The notes under the pieces are model-generated. The model did no database searches, had not been told where the DNA came from, and worked only from the letters and a program-made list of their open reading frames with translations. The position numbers and the translations under genes were made by a program. A DNA stretch of 64,000 nucleotides from Apostichopus japonicus (taxonomy: Eukaryota; Echinodermata; Holothuroidea; Aspidochirotida; Stichopodidae): contig NC_092569.1 of assembly GCF_037975245.1 (NCBI RefSeq), forward strand, positions 18,657,001 to 18,721,000, written 5' to 3'. Numbering within the stretch: the stretch's first letter is position 1; every line of letters starts with the position of its first letter. This document shows, piece after piece, positions 34,301 to 48,100 of this stretch.

Positions 34301-37300
34301 AAACAACTATTGGTACATTTTATAGCAAACTATGATCAATTGTTTCAAACATATTTTCTATTGTCAAATAAATGTACACTTTTTTATGTATTCTTACCCC
34401 AATCACATTGTTTTATCTTCATAAACATATTTGTTTGTTAAGTAAAAGCTCGACGAGGTTTATCAACCCCTATGGAGGTTATTCTATAAAACATCAGTTT
34501 ATTGTTCAGGAAAGAAGCAAGTATTTCCGTTGTTTAGCTTGGTGACTTTTTTTCATTTATTGACATTACTTACGATACTACAAATGTTTTCCAATTCTGC
34601 GTTAAATGAATTGGAGCACTCGAAAATATTTAAAACACATTAATTTCATATCGTGTGGACTCACAAAGCGGTTTTGTTCATATTTATGATGTTATGCGAT
34701 ATTAATGTTGATTCTGACCCAATACTGTTATGAACATAAAAACTCTCGTTACATCAAGAAATCAATGATGCACCACGCTGATGAGAATTTTACTACAAAC
34801 ATTAACATTGCATTGATAAATGTAAACGTTGTTTTTAACGGTAGGACCAATAGGAATTATTCATGTCGTTGCAACTTTCTATTCTTCTCCATTTTTATGT
34901 GCTTTGATATGTTAAAGTTGGTTTCATTTTCTTTAAATCGCTTAAAACATTTTTCATTATTCTCCAATAGTATTGAAGGCAATGTCAGCATCAAAATGAA
35001 AGCACTTAAACTTTGTAAGTTTCTTGTTTAAATTTTATTGTATTCATGTATGGTACAGTAAAGGTATCTTCCTTGATAAATTACTCATTATTAATTAAGT
35101 GCTATATGGACGATTTGTTTTACAGAGTCCTATTTCTTTTATCGTGAATCCGAGTTTCCCGTAGACTGTTACGATGCCATGCACCAATGTTCCTCCTCTG
35201 TCGAAAGCGGCGTCTACTTCATCAAACCCGCCGGTTATCCGGAACCATTTGAAGTTTACTGCGACAATAGCTTAGAAAATAGTGGATGGACGGTATGCGA
35301 TTCAATATTTCCTATTTCCAAGTTAGCATAAAAAATCTTTTTTTTTTTCTTTTTTTTTTTTTGAATAAAAAAATTACTAACTTTCATCATTTTGAAAGTT
35401 ACGTGAAAGAGATGGCTTAATTACTGCCATATTTTTAATTCTTGTATCTAAATTAAGAGTGTATAAGGTGCTTTTTAGTTCAACGTGTCTAGTCAATTCC
35501 CGAAAATTAATTATTTCCTTTACTCAACCGCTGAAGTAAGTTAAAATTGGCCGGTTTGGGCAAAACAACATTTAATCTTAATAATTTTATATTTTGATTC
35601 TATTAGATACGAAAACAATAGTTGAAATATTAAAATTGAAGTTCGTTATAGCCAGGCTAATCATATTCTTTGTTCGTAATATTGAACAGAAATTTTGGTT
35701 TTCTTTTATGTGGTAAAAGCACCTACATATAATGAAGTGTGAAGAGGCGACGAATCTTTTATGTTCGAATGAATGATTATAACCCAAATAAATTATCTTC
35801 ATCATAAAAGCTGGCTCCGAAACTTTAAACAAAAAACACATTTCTTTAACACTAGTTTCATCTGGTTTGTCAACAGGTACTGCAACGTCGACTGGATGGA
35901 TCAATTGACTTTAATCGAACATGGGAGGAATATGAGGCTGGATTTGGATTTCTCTCAAATGAGGTTTGGCTTGGAAATGATAGAATTGCATATCTTACAA
36001 ACCAGAGAACTTACCAACTTCGAATTGAAATGACAAAAGCAGATGGCTCCATGTTTAACTTGACATACAACGACTTTCGCATCAGTGACGGCTACAGTAA
36101 CTATAAACTTGTCAGTGTCGGACAAGCTAATCTAACGTCAGGTACGTTGTAGTTCTATACCCTTTATAGTAGTGCAATAAAAAGTAACATAGGTCGTTTG
36201 TTATTTTCTTTGACCATCAAATGTACACAATCACTTGAATATTAACTTTAATTGGTAGTTTGATGCAGTATTTAATATGACACCATAGCAAAATTTCTTA
36301 CGAAAGTGATCAATGATTTGATAACTTAAACACATAGTAGGAGAAATACAATTTTGAACAGACGTACCCTGCTCAGTATCCCTTCCACTGAAAAGTTGGG
36401 ACTAAAATTATTCATGAACTCTCAAGTTTTATGAAAAATAACTGTTATACTTCATCTTATTCATGAACAGACAATTGTGATTCAATAGTTGTGATCCAGG
36501 CTATTGTGATCCAACCAAACAGTTGGGCTAGTAACTTTTGTTATCGGTTTGGGAAGTAATAAATGATGTTCAAATGTACAAACAGCAGACAAAAATGCCA
36601 AAACAAACCATGTTCGTCTCGTAAGATTCCACAAAAAACAAAATGGAGTTGTATCTCTTCATTTACCGTTATTGCAACTTGTATTGTCAGCCTCCGTCAT
36701 AACTGTATTCTCTCCTCTTTGTTTACCATCATTTACTACATGGAATGTTGTATACGCACCGAGTTTTGTGATTTCTCTAAAATACATTGTTCAGTGAAAC
36801 ATATATTTTCATACTACGTTTTCTTCACAGACGTCACTATCACTTTGTGTCCAACCAACAAAGTGTTTGGCAACTGTACTTGTGAGGGCTCTTGTTCTGA
36901 CCCGAACGGTTGCACTAATTCCTGCAGTAGTGGATCAACAGCATGTGTTTGCCCTTCTGGTTACCTGATGGACGGTGATACTTGTCAACCCGTACAAGAG
37001 TGTGGATGCTACCTGTCTGGGGCCAATGACGGCAGAGGAAAAGTTTTGCCGGTAATGTGATCTCTCGTTAATGTATAACAAATGTCTAAAATATCATCAA
37101 AACTGGTATTAAGTACAAAAATTGTGGTCTGTCGTTCAAAGTCATTGATAATTCCCAAATCGTAAACACAGAATGCTTAATATATTGGATATAGAACAGG
37201 TTTAACATGCAAATTAGACGCGCGATTTGCTTTGTTCCTGTGTAATTAGATATCTTTATTTCAAGAAGGTGTGTAATTATACTCTTCAAGCTAGCTGGCT

Positions 37301-40070
37301 GTGTTTATTTGTTGTTGTTGTTTTGTTTGTTTTTTGGATGGGAGGGGATGCTACTAATCTAATGGTGCTTTAACTCTTTTGTACATGCAACTTTCAAATG
37401 TAGTTTGAAGTTAATTCATCAAAGTTCTGTTTATCAATTGCAGGAGGGAGAGGAATACATTACTCCTAATTGTCAGAGCAGATGTTCCTGCAGTAATGGT
37501 CAGCTAGATTGCGATGACAGCTATCAGTGCCACCCTAACGCAATCTGTGAAGAAAGAGACGATCTCTTGCAGTGTTACTGTAATGCAGGGTACACGGGAA
37601 ACGGTATGTTATGTACAAGGCTAGTACCACCGTCAGACTGCCAAGAAATATACGAAAGTGGAGAGAGAGATAATGGTATTTACCAAATCAAGCCAACCTC
37701 TTGGACTGGTTATCCTTTCGACGTTTACTGTAACATGACAGATGAAGGAGGTTGGACGGTAAGGTGCAGCCTGTTGTTTTTAATTTGAGTGGTAAATGTG
37801 CATAAACAATTGATATGCCACTATTTGTAACGTTTAATGTGGTACCTGAATCATGATCGGCGGCGAGGAAATAAGAATAATTTAAAGATGAGTCAGTTGC
37901 TGAATGAACATAAACAGGAGCAAAAATGATAGATGTGTGATCATTTTTATGTATTGAGATTTATTAGAGCTTTACTGTATTTTTCAAGTTTTCTTGGGGG
38001 TCAAGTAACTGGTAGTGCATGTTCGATAACAAAGAGAGAGCAGGTGTCACGTTTTGTCACATTTCTGACCAAGCTTGGAAATCTCAATTACGTTTTGTTC
38101 ATATTACAGGTTTTTCAGCGTCATATTGACGGATCTCAAGATTTCTTCCTATACTGGGATAATTACAAACAAGGTTTCGGTAGTCTTACCAACAACTTCT
38201 GGTTAGGCAATGACAAGATATACAGCTTCACGAACCAACGACGTTATCAACTGAGAGTAGATTTAGTAAATAGCAACGGGGTGCCTTATTTCGCTAAATA
38301 CGACTTTTTTCGCATCAACGACGAAAATGACAACTACAGACTCCAACTTGGTAGTTATCGGTCCGAAAGCAATGCAGGTAAGTCTGAAAGATACGCAGTG
38401 CTATTCAGGGATATTAAGGTAGCAGACAATGTAAATCTTAAAATTTAAAATTGCAACAGAGTTCTTGACAATTGCTAGTTGTAAACATCAAATCAGTATA
38501 TAGTTGGTGAAGGTGACTTAATTGTGTCAGATGAATGGTTAAGCTGAATCTGTACTCTGTTGTCCGATGTAATTCAAAATATGTCTTTTTCATATTTAAG
38601 TTATTGTTGTTGACTTGACTTGACTCGACATTGAAATGTGATACATTTGAACGTAAACGCTTAGCTCTCTTTATATTTTATATACTGTGTCTCAACCAAA
38701 TGCAAACCTGTTTTAACATATTTGTAACACGATGGATTCATAGATTTTGAAGAAGACCAAAGACATTATACAAATCATTAGCCATGAAACTGTTAAGGGT
38801 GGTTACTATGACTAACAATTATCCGCGGATATAACAAACCTTTAAGCTTCTTCCCCCTATTAGACAATACAATGTATTTCATGATAAACGGTCAACACCG
38901 TTACACCTTTACATACCTTTACACTTGGAACAAATCTCAACACGTCTGATTCAGAAAAGACAGTTTAGGAAATTGGGAAGTATGAGTATATTAAGCTTGT
39001 TTATATAGTAGCTAATGTTTATGTTCTAAGTGACTGTCTTGTTTATGAAGAAACAAATCATAATAAGGTACGAAGTTTTTCTGATGAAGACTGTTAGATG
39101 ACCAAACGGATTAACAAAATGTAATACTGTGCTAAATCATTTGTTTGAACAAAGATCAACATATATATATTCACACTGGGAAAATTAGTCAACAAAATTA
39201 AAATTAACGATTTCTTTACATTTCAGTGCAGTTCTAAAGCACGTTAACAATTTTACTTCCAAAAGCATTTAGAAATTAACATGTAAAAGAAAGACGTTAC
39301 TTTACCGCAAGCAGTACAAGAACATATACGTTTGATGGAGCACGTTGCATTTAGAGAGGGACAATTAAAAGTAGATACCACAACACCATACCATTAGCCC
39401 GAATATCATCATTCAACTGGAAAAAAATATTTATGATATTATAGTTTGGAATGATTGTTCATAAAATGAAATGTTTATAGATGGAAGAAACGTAACATCT
39501 CAAAGTAGTTCAAATATTCACCCTTTCAAACGGCTTGTGATAGCAAAGCTTATTTAGCCCTCTTATTCCGCGGTACTCACCCACCCCTTCCTCACGTTTA
39601 CGCACACAACCGCTACCCCCCCCCATCCACCCCATCCCTATCGGGCCCCTCCCTAAATCAGACAAGGTTACTTGTACACCGTTCTCTGGAGATGTAACCT
39701 CTTTTTGATATTCACATATAACAATATGGATTAAACTGTAAAAAAGTCAAATTTCTTACATACGTTTAAAATGTAAGCTAACTTTATTGTATCACCTCTA
39801 TTTGCTACAGGAGACAGTCTTACGTATCATCACAACCAACAATTCACCACACGTGACCGTGACAACGATGCTTGGCCTAGCAACTGTGCAAAGGATAATG
39901 GTTATAATTGTTATTATTATTATGATCATTGTAATGGTGCGTGGTGGTACAAAACTTGTGCTCACTCGTCTCTCAACTCACCATATGGACAGATCAGATT
40001 TTATTGGTATCATCTTCCTTCCGGTAATAGTAACATCAAATTTTCCGAGATGAAACTACTTCCGGTATGA
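31348..40070 (+). CDS. Secreted fibrinogen-related protein, copy C (8 exons, 541 aa)
   Basis: Exons: 31348-31431, 34228-34273, 35126-35292, 35877-36141, 36831-37051, 37444-37758, 38110-38377, 39811-40070. The joined frame is open and ends at TGA 40068-40070. Domain order is as in copy B. Its first fibrinogen domain is the least canonical: GGWT has become SGWT (35283-35285 encodes Ser) and FWLGND has become VWLGND, with Lys to Thr before Trp in exon 4. The second fibrinogen domain keeps all landmark residues. Its variable loop is the longest of the set at 14 residues and contains two extra cysteines around a Tyr-Tyr-Tyr-Tyr-Asp-His segment; pocket positions after GAWWY read Lys-Thr-Cys-Ala-His. 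Intron 1 holds the LINE fragment at 32401-33064. The exon 5 donor is gtaatg where the other copies have gtaagg or similar. Function as a secreted recognition protein is inferred. Confidence 0.85.
32401..33064 (-). mobile_element. LINE 3' fragment in copy C intron 1
   Basis: Minus-strand frames match the C-terminal end of a LINE ORF2: a zinc-binding segment (Cys-Ser-Phe-Cys..Ile-Glu-His-Phe-Ser-Trp-Lys-Cys) at 32876-33106, then the segment after it at 32620-32871, with a frame break between them. On the + strand a T run at 32401 marks the poly(A) end, preceded by catttaatt (32392-32400), the target duplication. The right-hand copy of the duplication is missing because a deletion joins the element to sequence that is about 400 bases further on in copy B. 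Confidence 0.65.
33202..33270 (+). repeat. tRNA-like SINE relic (intron type), copy C intron 1
   Basis: Contains tatcccagttagtagggcat, the same decayed A-box block as at 9671. Confidence 0.3.
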
Positions 40071-40767
40071 TGGCTAACTTGCTTATACTTCACAGAACAT
40101 AACGGTACAACTTAATAACGATCGTCGACGAAACACTTATTCTTTGCTGCTAATGTTTGACAAAAGCGAGATTCTACTATAATAAGATTAACATAGTACT
40201 TATCTGAAGGATGACTTTTCTACTGGTCGTAAGAAAATACAAATAATTAATTTTGAAGATGAGCTTTAAGGTAAAGAATAAAATTAATATTGTAGGGATA
40301 TTTAACTTCACGTTATTTAGTTACATACAGAAATTTCAATTAAACTAGATAATAAATGTAGTTGTACGTACAAGTATAATGTAAGATTTGTTGTTTTAAA
40401 TTAACTAATTTTATTCTGTTTGTCGGTAAGAAAATATGATTGCTTTATTCAGCTTAAATGACATTGAAAAGGATTTCGGCTACATTAGTTGATTATCGAC
40501 AAATTACCATACTATATGCCTAGTCTTCTGCGTAGTGAATTTTACGTATCAGTAATATTACTATACTATATATACTCTGTTTGAATTATAGTTAACCCTT
40601 TTTAAGTTAACTTCTACACGGAATAGTGAAATATGGCACTTGATGGGCTTGACCAATCGGTTACTGTTTTTCCGAAATGCTTTTATACGTGCCTGTATGT
40701 TTGTACCACTGTGTGTATCTTTTTTTCTCGTTGTGTTGATTAAGAGTGACCTAAACATAAAATTATG

Positions 40768-40773
40768 AATAAA
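40768..40773 (+). promoter_or_regulatory. Putative poly(A) signal, copy C
   Basis: AATAAA in the conserved 3' block about 700 bases past the stop. The upstream alternative seen in the other copies is lost here (taatatta). Confidence 0.35.
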
Positions 40774-41669
40774 GAGAAAATGTTTATCAAACTTGGTCTT
40801 CTCGTTTCATTCTAATAAATATGTGGAGCTTCACACTGGATTATTGCGCGCAGTTAAAACTCAATGGAATAGAAATCAGATGCCTCAGATGGCTGGCAAA
40901 TCTTGATCAGCTTATTTATAAATAGTATGATGGTAAACTATAAGTAATCGGTAGTAAGTATTTAATGTTTAACAAAACTTCGTGTAGAATAATTTGAAAG
41001 GAGAACGTCCGCACCCCAACTCAACTATCACCATAAATCACGTATTGCTCACAATATCTCTTAGTATGTTAAAGCGAGCTAAATAGCGGCGATTGTTGTT
41101 ACTACAAGGACATACAAAGACATAATCATACTGAAAACAGCTCACTGTTAGTGAGATTATCGTGGGTATTCAAACTGATTAAGACCATAGAACTGTCCAG
41201 CCCTTTACGTTAAAATATTTACATCGCCACGGTACCCTTAAAGACAAATTACCCAATATGAAGTTTATGAACGAAATGAACGCAAGTTGACTGCATTGTA
41301 CTCTCAGCTCCTGCAATAATAGCCTCCTCCTACTCCCGAAACCAAGATAGTAAATTCTGAAGCACAATTAGACCGTTGCTATTATTCGGTCTCTATTTAA
41401 AAAAACACATGGTTAAGTTGCTAACTAATTTTGCAATTTCGGGGAAAAAGTAGTCTACACCCTCGCATCTTGACCTGTATTTGGAAGACACTTTTTCATG
41501 AAGGTTAATCTGTTTAGAAGATGTCATAAGATGTACAAAAAAAGTTCCATTTTCTTTAGCCCCCAACTCAACAACAGTATTCCTCTCTTCATCTAGTTTT
41601 CCGGTTTTGCATAGAATGAAACCGGTGTTTGATCCCAGGTTAAGTTAAATATAGGGATCGAATCCTTAG

Positions 41670-41738
41670 GGTTGTATACCACAGCTGGTAGAGCACATGA
41701 ATGTCTTAGAGGTCCAAGTTTGAGTCATGTTCTAGCCA
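41670..41738 (+). repeat. tRNA-like SINE relic (spacer type), C-D spacer
   Basis: Contains acagctggtagagcacatga and, about 25 bases later, aagtttgagtcatg. Same block as at 18899. Confidence 0.35.
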
Positions 41739-41932
41739 ATAATTCGTGTGCTCTTTGTGAGTATATACATTCACGACGCACTTTCGTTTCATGAATTGAA
41801 GCTATAGGTCTGAATTCACTTTTCTTTTTCTTTTTTCCTTTTTTTTTCAAAAGTTTTATTTGTTGTCACAAGGCACACCACTGGACAGAGCTTATGTTGT
41901 CAACATTAAGAGATGATTCAAAATACTTATAA

Positions 41933-42266
41933 GGGGTTAATCAACGGTCTAGCGGGTGTTAATACTCCGGGTGTTAATGCTATCGCTGGATGCACTCGGG
42001 CTCCGCCCTCGTGCATCGCTCGCATTATCCCCCGATCGTGCATTAATCCTGTGAGTAACGCACGCTAGACCGTTGATTAACCCCGTTCATTCATACGCTA
42101 CCATTTGTGTGGGGGTAAAATCATAAAACAAAACATTTTTTCATAAGCAAAGATATATTAAAGTAATGCCCCGTAATTTTACCGTGCGTTACTCACAGGA
42201 TTAACCACGGTCAGCTGACCTGAATGGACCAATAGGATTTAGGAATCTTTACTAAGTATGAATGAA
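41933..42266. mobile_element. Fold-back (MITE-like) element with nested inverted repeats
   Basis: The other spacers lack this 334-base block. TATAA flanks it on both sides (41928-41932 and 42267-42271), fitting a 5-base target duplication. Three inverted pairs are visible: 41933-41954 with 42063-42084 (22 bases, perfect), 42043-42064 with 42183-42204 (22 bases, perfect), and 42086-42096 with 42256-42266. A smaller hairpin (gatgcac..gtgcatc) lies at 41989-42017. It is clearly more GC-rich than its surroundings and has no coding frame. The family is not identified. Confidence 0.7.
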
Positions 42267-45133
42267 TATAACTTTATTGCCCTTTCAAGTGGACCATGCT
42301 GTTTAAGTGTGCTGATTTACCTTCCTTTTCTGATATTTGTTTCAATACAACCAGCTTCACACATGAAATGTTTACTCGAAAGGGCTGTAAGAAACGTATG
42401 AAATAGTCGTCATGAGGGACATCTGCACTTATACTGTCTTTTCTCTGAAGCTTCCATCTCCAGACAAAATCAAAACAATATATTTTATGGTATGTTTTAC
42501 GTTGTTTCTTTTGGCAAAGTATCTCATTCCGCTGTGATACGTCACTACTTGAGCTTAAATTAAACTTAAGCAATTCAAGTTAGAAAAGAAAACAAAAACA
42601 CGAAAACTTGTTGTTAAGCACAGAGTAAACCCGTATCGCATCCAGTAAACCAAAATGAAGCAAACCAAAGATAAAGCAGCGTATCAGTGTTATAAAAACG
42701 TTTCTCATAAAGACATGCTTATCATGTCCAATAGTGACAATTAATCAAAGTAAATTTAGTAAAGATTCACTAGATTCCTGTACCTATCAATCGAAAGGAA
42801 TATTCAGTTTGCAAAAAAAAATCATATGATCACGTTTACATAGCTTGTAACAATAATCAACTTTAAAGGAGAAATAAGTAAAACATGGATTATTCGGTTT
42901 TTGGCTATTCGAATCCAAGACCCAACATTCATAATAATGTACGTCCTGTGCGTGTATCAAGATGTAATTTATTAACATATTTCTACATGAAAACGTAGCA
43001 TCTAACCACATTTTCTTGTTGAAGAATTGTAAAATATAAGGGAGTGTAGTGCAATGACATATGTGCCATTGTGAAAAAAATATATATGAAAATCCGATCA
43101 TGCGTACCTGACTAGCGTTCCATATTAAAATATGAGTATGCTTTGATACTTGAAAAGAGTATATGGTTACTGACATCTCATAAAGCGCTATCTAACGTTT
43201 CGGTGTGTACAGTCTAACATTACTCCATGATGATGTTGCTTTGGCAATGACAGTATCGCTTGGCAGATTCATAAACTTCAGGATGCCCTGCAGGGTAGCT
43301 GAGAGTCGGGTTGAGACAATGTTATCACCGGGCTGTCTTTTTAACATTTTATGTAGTATATATGAAGGAAATGAGAACGAATCATTCCTACGGGGATATT
43401 TCGCCGAATCCGCTAATTGAATATGGCCCTATCCCCTACCCCCCCCCCCCCCATTCCTCTGATACACCCTTTATAGGAACTAAAGGCCTTAAGCCAAGAG
43501 AAAACTTTGGAGCTGTAAAAGTTTATTTCTTAAGAAAAGTCTTGCGTAAATAAGAAATATCGGTGAACGCAACATAATGAATTAAGTACTTATTTATCAT
43601 GGTCATAGCTACTATAGTAACTGTTTTCCTTTACACTTTGTAATCCAAATATGAAACGTCTATATTAAATATGTTCAACGAAAAACAAATTATATGTACA
43701 ATATTGTCGCCGTATTTGCACAATCGTAAATTGAGTTATCAATGTAACTTCCCAATGTCAATTTCGTATGTAGCTTCTTCTAACTAGCCATATATTACTC
43801 AAGGCATCCATATCTGACACTACTTATGTTCTTTGTACTATTTTTGTGTTTCAATCCTCCTCCAAACACGACTATACTGGGATCGAACATCTGGTCCTTC
43901 AGTTAATATATGTTTTAAAATAGATTTTGTTTCCCAAAAGCTCCTCTATCGTTAAATCAATCGCAAAGATAGAGTTAGGGTAGCCAAAACAAAATGATAT
44001 AATAACTAACGTCAAAACGCTCCAAATGTCTATCGAATTACTGCAAATAATTCCCGCTGAAGAAATCGCCGAACTAAAATTTATGTCTTCAAAGAGTGCA
44101 TTGTTTGCCCACAGATTTAAGTGCAACACAACAATATTTACTGCAAGCATCGATGCGTAATAGACTATACAGGGAAATGCTAACAACAACTTCCTTTCCC
44201 AACGTTGGCATCAGTGCGGGAGGGCGTTGATAAATCATCGCATATGCATCATGATCATTTACACTTCTCAAAACATATAGCTGTGTAGAGTCGTGGTCCA
44301 TATTATAGCTAGTGAAACGCCAGAGCAATAGATAGTTCACCTTGAAGGAAGCATTGGAGACCGCTTGATACCCCGGTAGCGTTTATATATCGAGCTGAGA
44401 TATATAGATCACAGATGCCATCTTGACTCTGTTTGACAAATATTTAAGAAAGTTTCATAACCTGGGCATGACTACTAATACAAGATCTTTCACTGATATA
44501 TAAACTCTCTTCCTCAGCCCCATTACCTTGCACAAGTTTAAACGATGAAGGTAACAGTGGGAAACCTCAGTTACATAATGCATGGTAACATAATGCATGG
44601 GTACGAAAATCAGCACATTAAATTTACTGCTCTGTACCACACTCAGGTCTGTGCAGTGTCAATGGGACGTTGACCACATAGTCATGACTGGACAAGCCGA
44701 GACTAGTTTGGCTGCTATACAGACACAATTTACGGTTGAGAAACATGTCTATTTGTTTTAAAGTTATTTTGTCCTAAGATTGGCTGCGATTTATTTTACA
44801 AATACACCCAAAAGCTTTGCTCGTATAACGTTTATGTTCTTTCTATAATTTAATATAATGACACGATGGTCTTGGCATTCATCCAAATAGTCACGCGATC
44901 TATAGCCTACGGTGGCTCTAAGATAAAACTTAGAAATGGCATGGTATCTCTTTTAACCTTAACTAAACTTAACACAACTTCTGATTACGTTACTTTTTAA
45001 AAAGCCAAACACGTTGTGGCATCAGCCGTACTCTCCTTCTTCCTTGTATCTCCTCGTCACCGTCAGAACAAAAATACTTAGAATACTTCATTGCGACTTC
45101 AGACGAGCAGCAAACGTAACCTCTTCCATCACG

Positions 45134-48100
45134 ATGCTGTGTATTGTTCGTTTTACGGCCTTTGCCGTAATTTTACTTATTTCGTTGACAACGAAGAACG
45201 CTGTCTCACAAGAACTGGTGAGTTGAGTTTAAATATAAATTTCTTTCGAAACAAAAAGTTTAACATTTCGGGTAAATGATATCAAGAAATCTTGATTTGG
45301 CAAAAACAAAGTTGACAACTTAGTCTGGAAGACTGTTCTATTTGTATTCATTGCTTCACTTAGACCGTATTGGTTCGAAATTTAATTATAAATTCCATTT
45401 TGCAAAAGACAGTACTTAGGAAGTGTCACAAACATTTGCTTCAATTGTTACATACATTATACTTTGTCGTCAGCATATAGTTTTAACTGTGACGAGGATC
45501 ATAGATCTAGCTAAACTAAATAACTATATCGACAATAACTATGACTATCCACCACCTAACGATATGATAATTGTATATTTTTATCTTTAGCACCCTTTTG
45601 GATACAAGATTTTTATGCAATAGTGTTTCAATTCGGATTAATTTAAGCAGCCTTAACTACCTTCCTAAATTCAAACTACACGCAGAATCGTTGAATTTTA
45701 ATCAGAATTTGCGTCAGTAACGGTACCATCTTTCAGTTTGTCTATTTCATCAAAAAGGGTTTCCTTCAATATGAAAACTGGTGCAATCTATCTGATAATT
45801 AAACTTTGCCAGTTTTATTTAAATAAGTATATCAAACTCAAATGTTCTCAATAATGTACTTAATACTCGGCTTAAATGGGATGAGCCGATTGAATGAGAA
45901 CTTGCATCATGTTTGGTTAGAAGTTTTGGCTGCATTGAATCAAACAACCTTTAGCAGTTCATATATTAGTTTTATTCCTTATTATACTTTACATTGGACA
46001 GTAAGGAAATTAGGATTAGTTAAAACAATTAAAATTATCAAAGAACATTACCAGTTAATATCTTAGACAGAGAAACTTGAAGATAATGCATCGTTCTCAA
46101 TAAGCTATTTGTAGCTTAAAGCAAAACCGAAGTTATACATGTCTTCCATACTAAACTATGTTATAAAAACAGATATTTGTATCTTCATTTAATTTTATTC
46201 CACCGTTTATTCATCGTTTATCACTTCATCATTTTTTTTGTAAGTATACATATTACATGGAACACCACTTTTCGAGTACATTGAAAGTATATAGCAAAAT
46301 ACTAGGGTAAAGGAAACGGAGTCGATATGGCTTAATTGAATAAATCAGGACATAAGGAAAATGCGTGTTATAACTCCACAAAAGTAACTTTATGTTTTCT
46401 AAAGCTGGAAGTTCTTAAATAGTTGAACCTTTCAATACTGATTATGAATTTGAATTTAAAGAAAAACTCATTGATTAATGGATTTCGTTCATTCCTTTTG
46501 CAATTATAAATATAGTATTTCATATGAAGTATCAAAAAGTTGTAGGGATGTCCCCTCCCGTTGTTATAACCAAAAAAGATATCCTGCTTTGAAAAAAAGG
46601 AACTGCTTCTTAAGAAACATATTTTCAAGATCTAAAATAAAAGAGGCAGTTATGGGATATTACCAAAATAAGTGCTCAATATTCTCAGTTTCAATTTTAC
46701 AAAAGCTACAAAGATCTGAATCATTTTTACCCATCAATGAAAGAAGCCTATTCGTGGTAACAATTCTATGAATAAATTTGAACTGGAAAAATTGGATTTT
46801 AGCTTCAGAGACAGTGTAATACGGCATTTAATTAATGTTGTTTGTTTATATCTCCTCTGGAAAACATTATTTTCTAAACTTTTTGAACTGTCATAAACAT
46901 TTTGGTAACACTTATTTCGTAGTTTCTCCGTTACATAAAACTGATTGAGATATTTTTAATGTTGTACATTCGTTTTAAATGTGTCATTAAGATATTGAGT
47001 CCTTTAGTTCTTCCTATATCAAATTGGTTCCCAAATAAAGACTACTTGAATTAACTTCTGTGAAACTTTTTGACAAAATTATCGGTCAATTTCATTTGGT
47101 TACAATTGTTATCGTTTTCATTTAGCATAATAATACTTTCATTGCAAATACGTTAATAGTATTATACTTATAATTATATATATGCGTTAATTGAAAAATG
47201 GTTATTTAGTGACTTCAGGTAGGTTAAAATAAAGAAACTGTAGTACATAATTGAATAAAACATGGAAGATATTTTATTTTCCAAACAATAACGAGTAATT
47301 GATTTGATCATTTCAATATTTGTATACAAGTTTTCATATCCAAATTTCCTTCACGAGGTACCGGTATGTAAGTTACCAACTCGAAGAAGTATATCCCAGT
47401 TAGTAGGGCAATGGATTTCACATCCTAGAAAAACTCTTCTTGTAACATTGCTAAAATAACTTTAAATTCCTCCTGCAAACGAATGCAAGTATATCTCCCA
47501 TTGATTGAACACAACGTTGGATATTATTGGTAAACTAGCGTGAAATTTACCCCTATAATATTATAGCAACAGTTACAACTAGTATTTTCTTGTGGCAGAT
47601 CGCACTGATAGTATGGCTTATAGATATGTCATACATCATATAACACTCCGACACGTATGACATTTTGTACTTCTTCTATGTACTTTCTGATTTGAATTCA
47701 GGTTAAACAATTGCTAATATTCTTTGTCGATGCAAGTAGTTGCTGCAACGTTTTACTTTATAGTGAATGCACAATTTTAATCCTCTAAGTTTGAATAAAC
47801 AATTTATAACAAGTTATTTTTTTGAAATGTTGTTGCAATTCTTTAAATATATGAAACAAATATATTGCTGTGTTTATATGAAAAATATATTAATTACTTC
47901 CATCTACTTAATAAGCTTTCTTATATAACGGAACGTGTAGTTACTAGAAATACGTGTTTGAGAGGTTCACGATCTTCTAATGTATTTCAACAAGAAGATA
48001 CTTGGCAATGCTAAGAATGAGTAAACCTTTCTTAAAGTTAAACATTCGATAAATAATATTTGGAATTTATTTTATTAACATCATCTCTGATAATGGTATT

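Larger units (their letters stand above)
40071..45133. other. Spacer between copies C and D
   Basis: A 5.06 kb spacer with no convincing gene. It matches the A-B spacer through most of its length and adds the fold-back element at 41933-42266. A tRNA-like relic is at 41670-41738, a C run near 43440-43453, and the antisense ORF-like block at 44089-44340. Confidence 0.6.
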
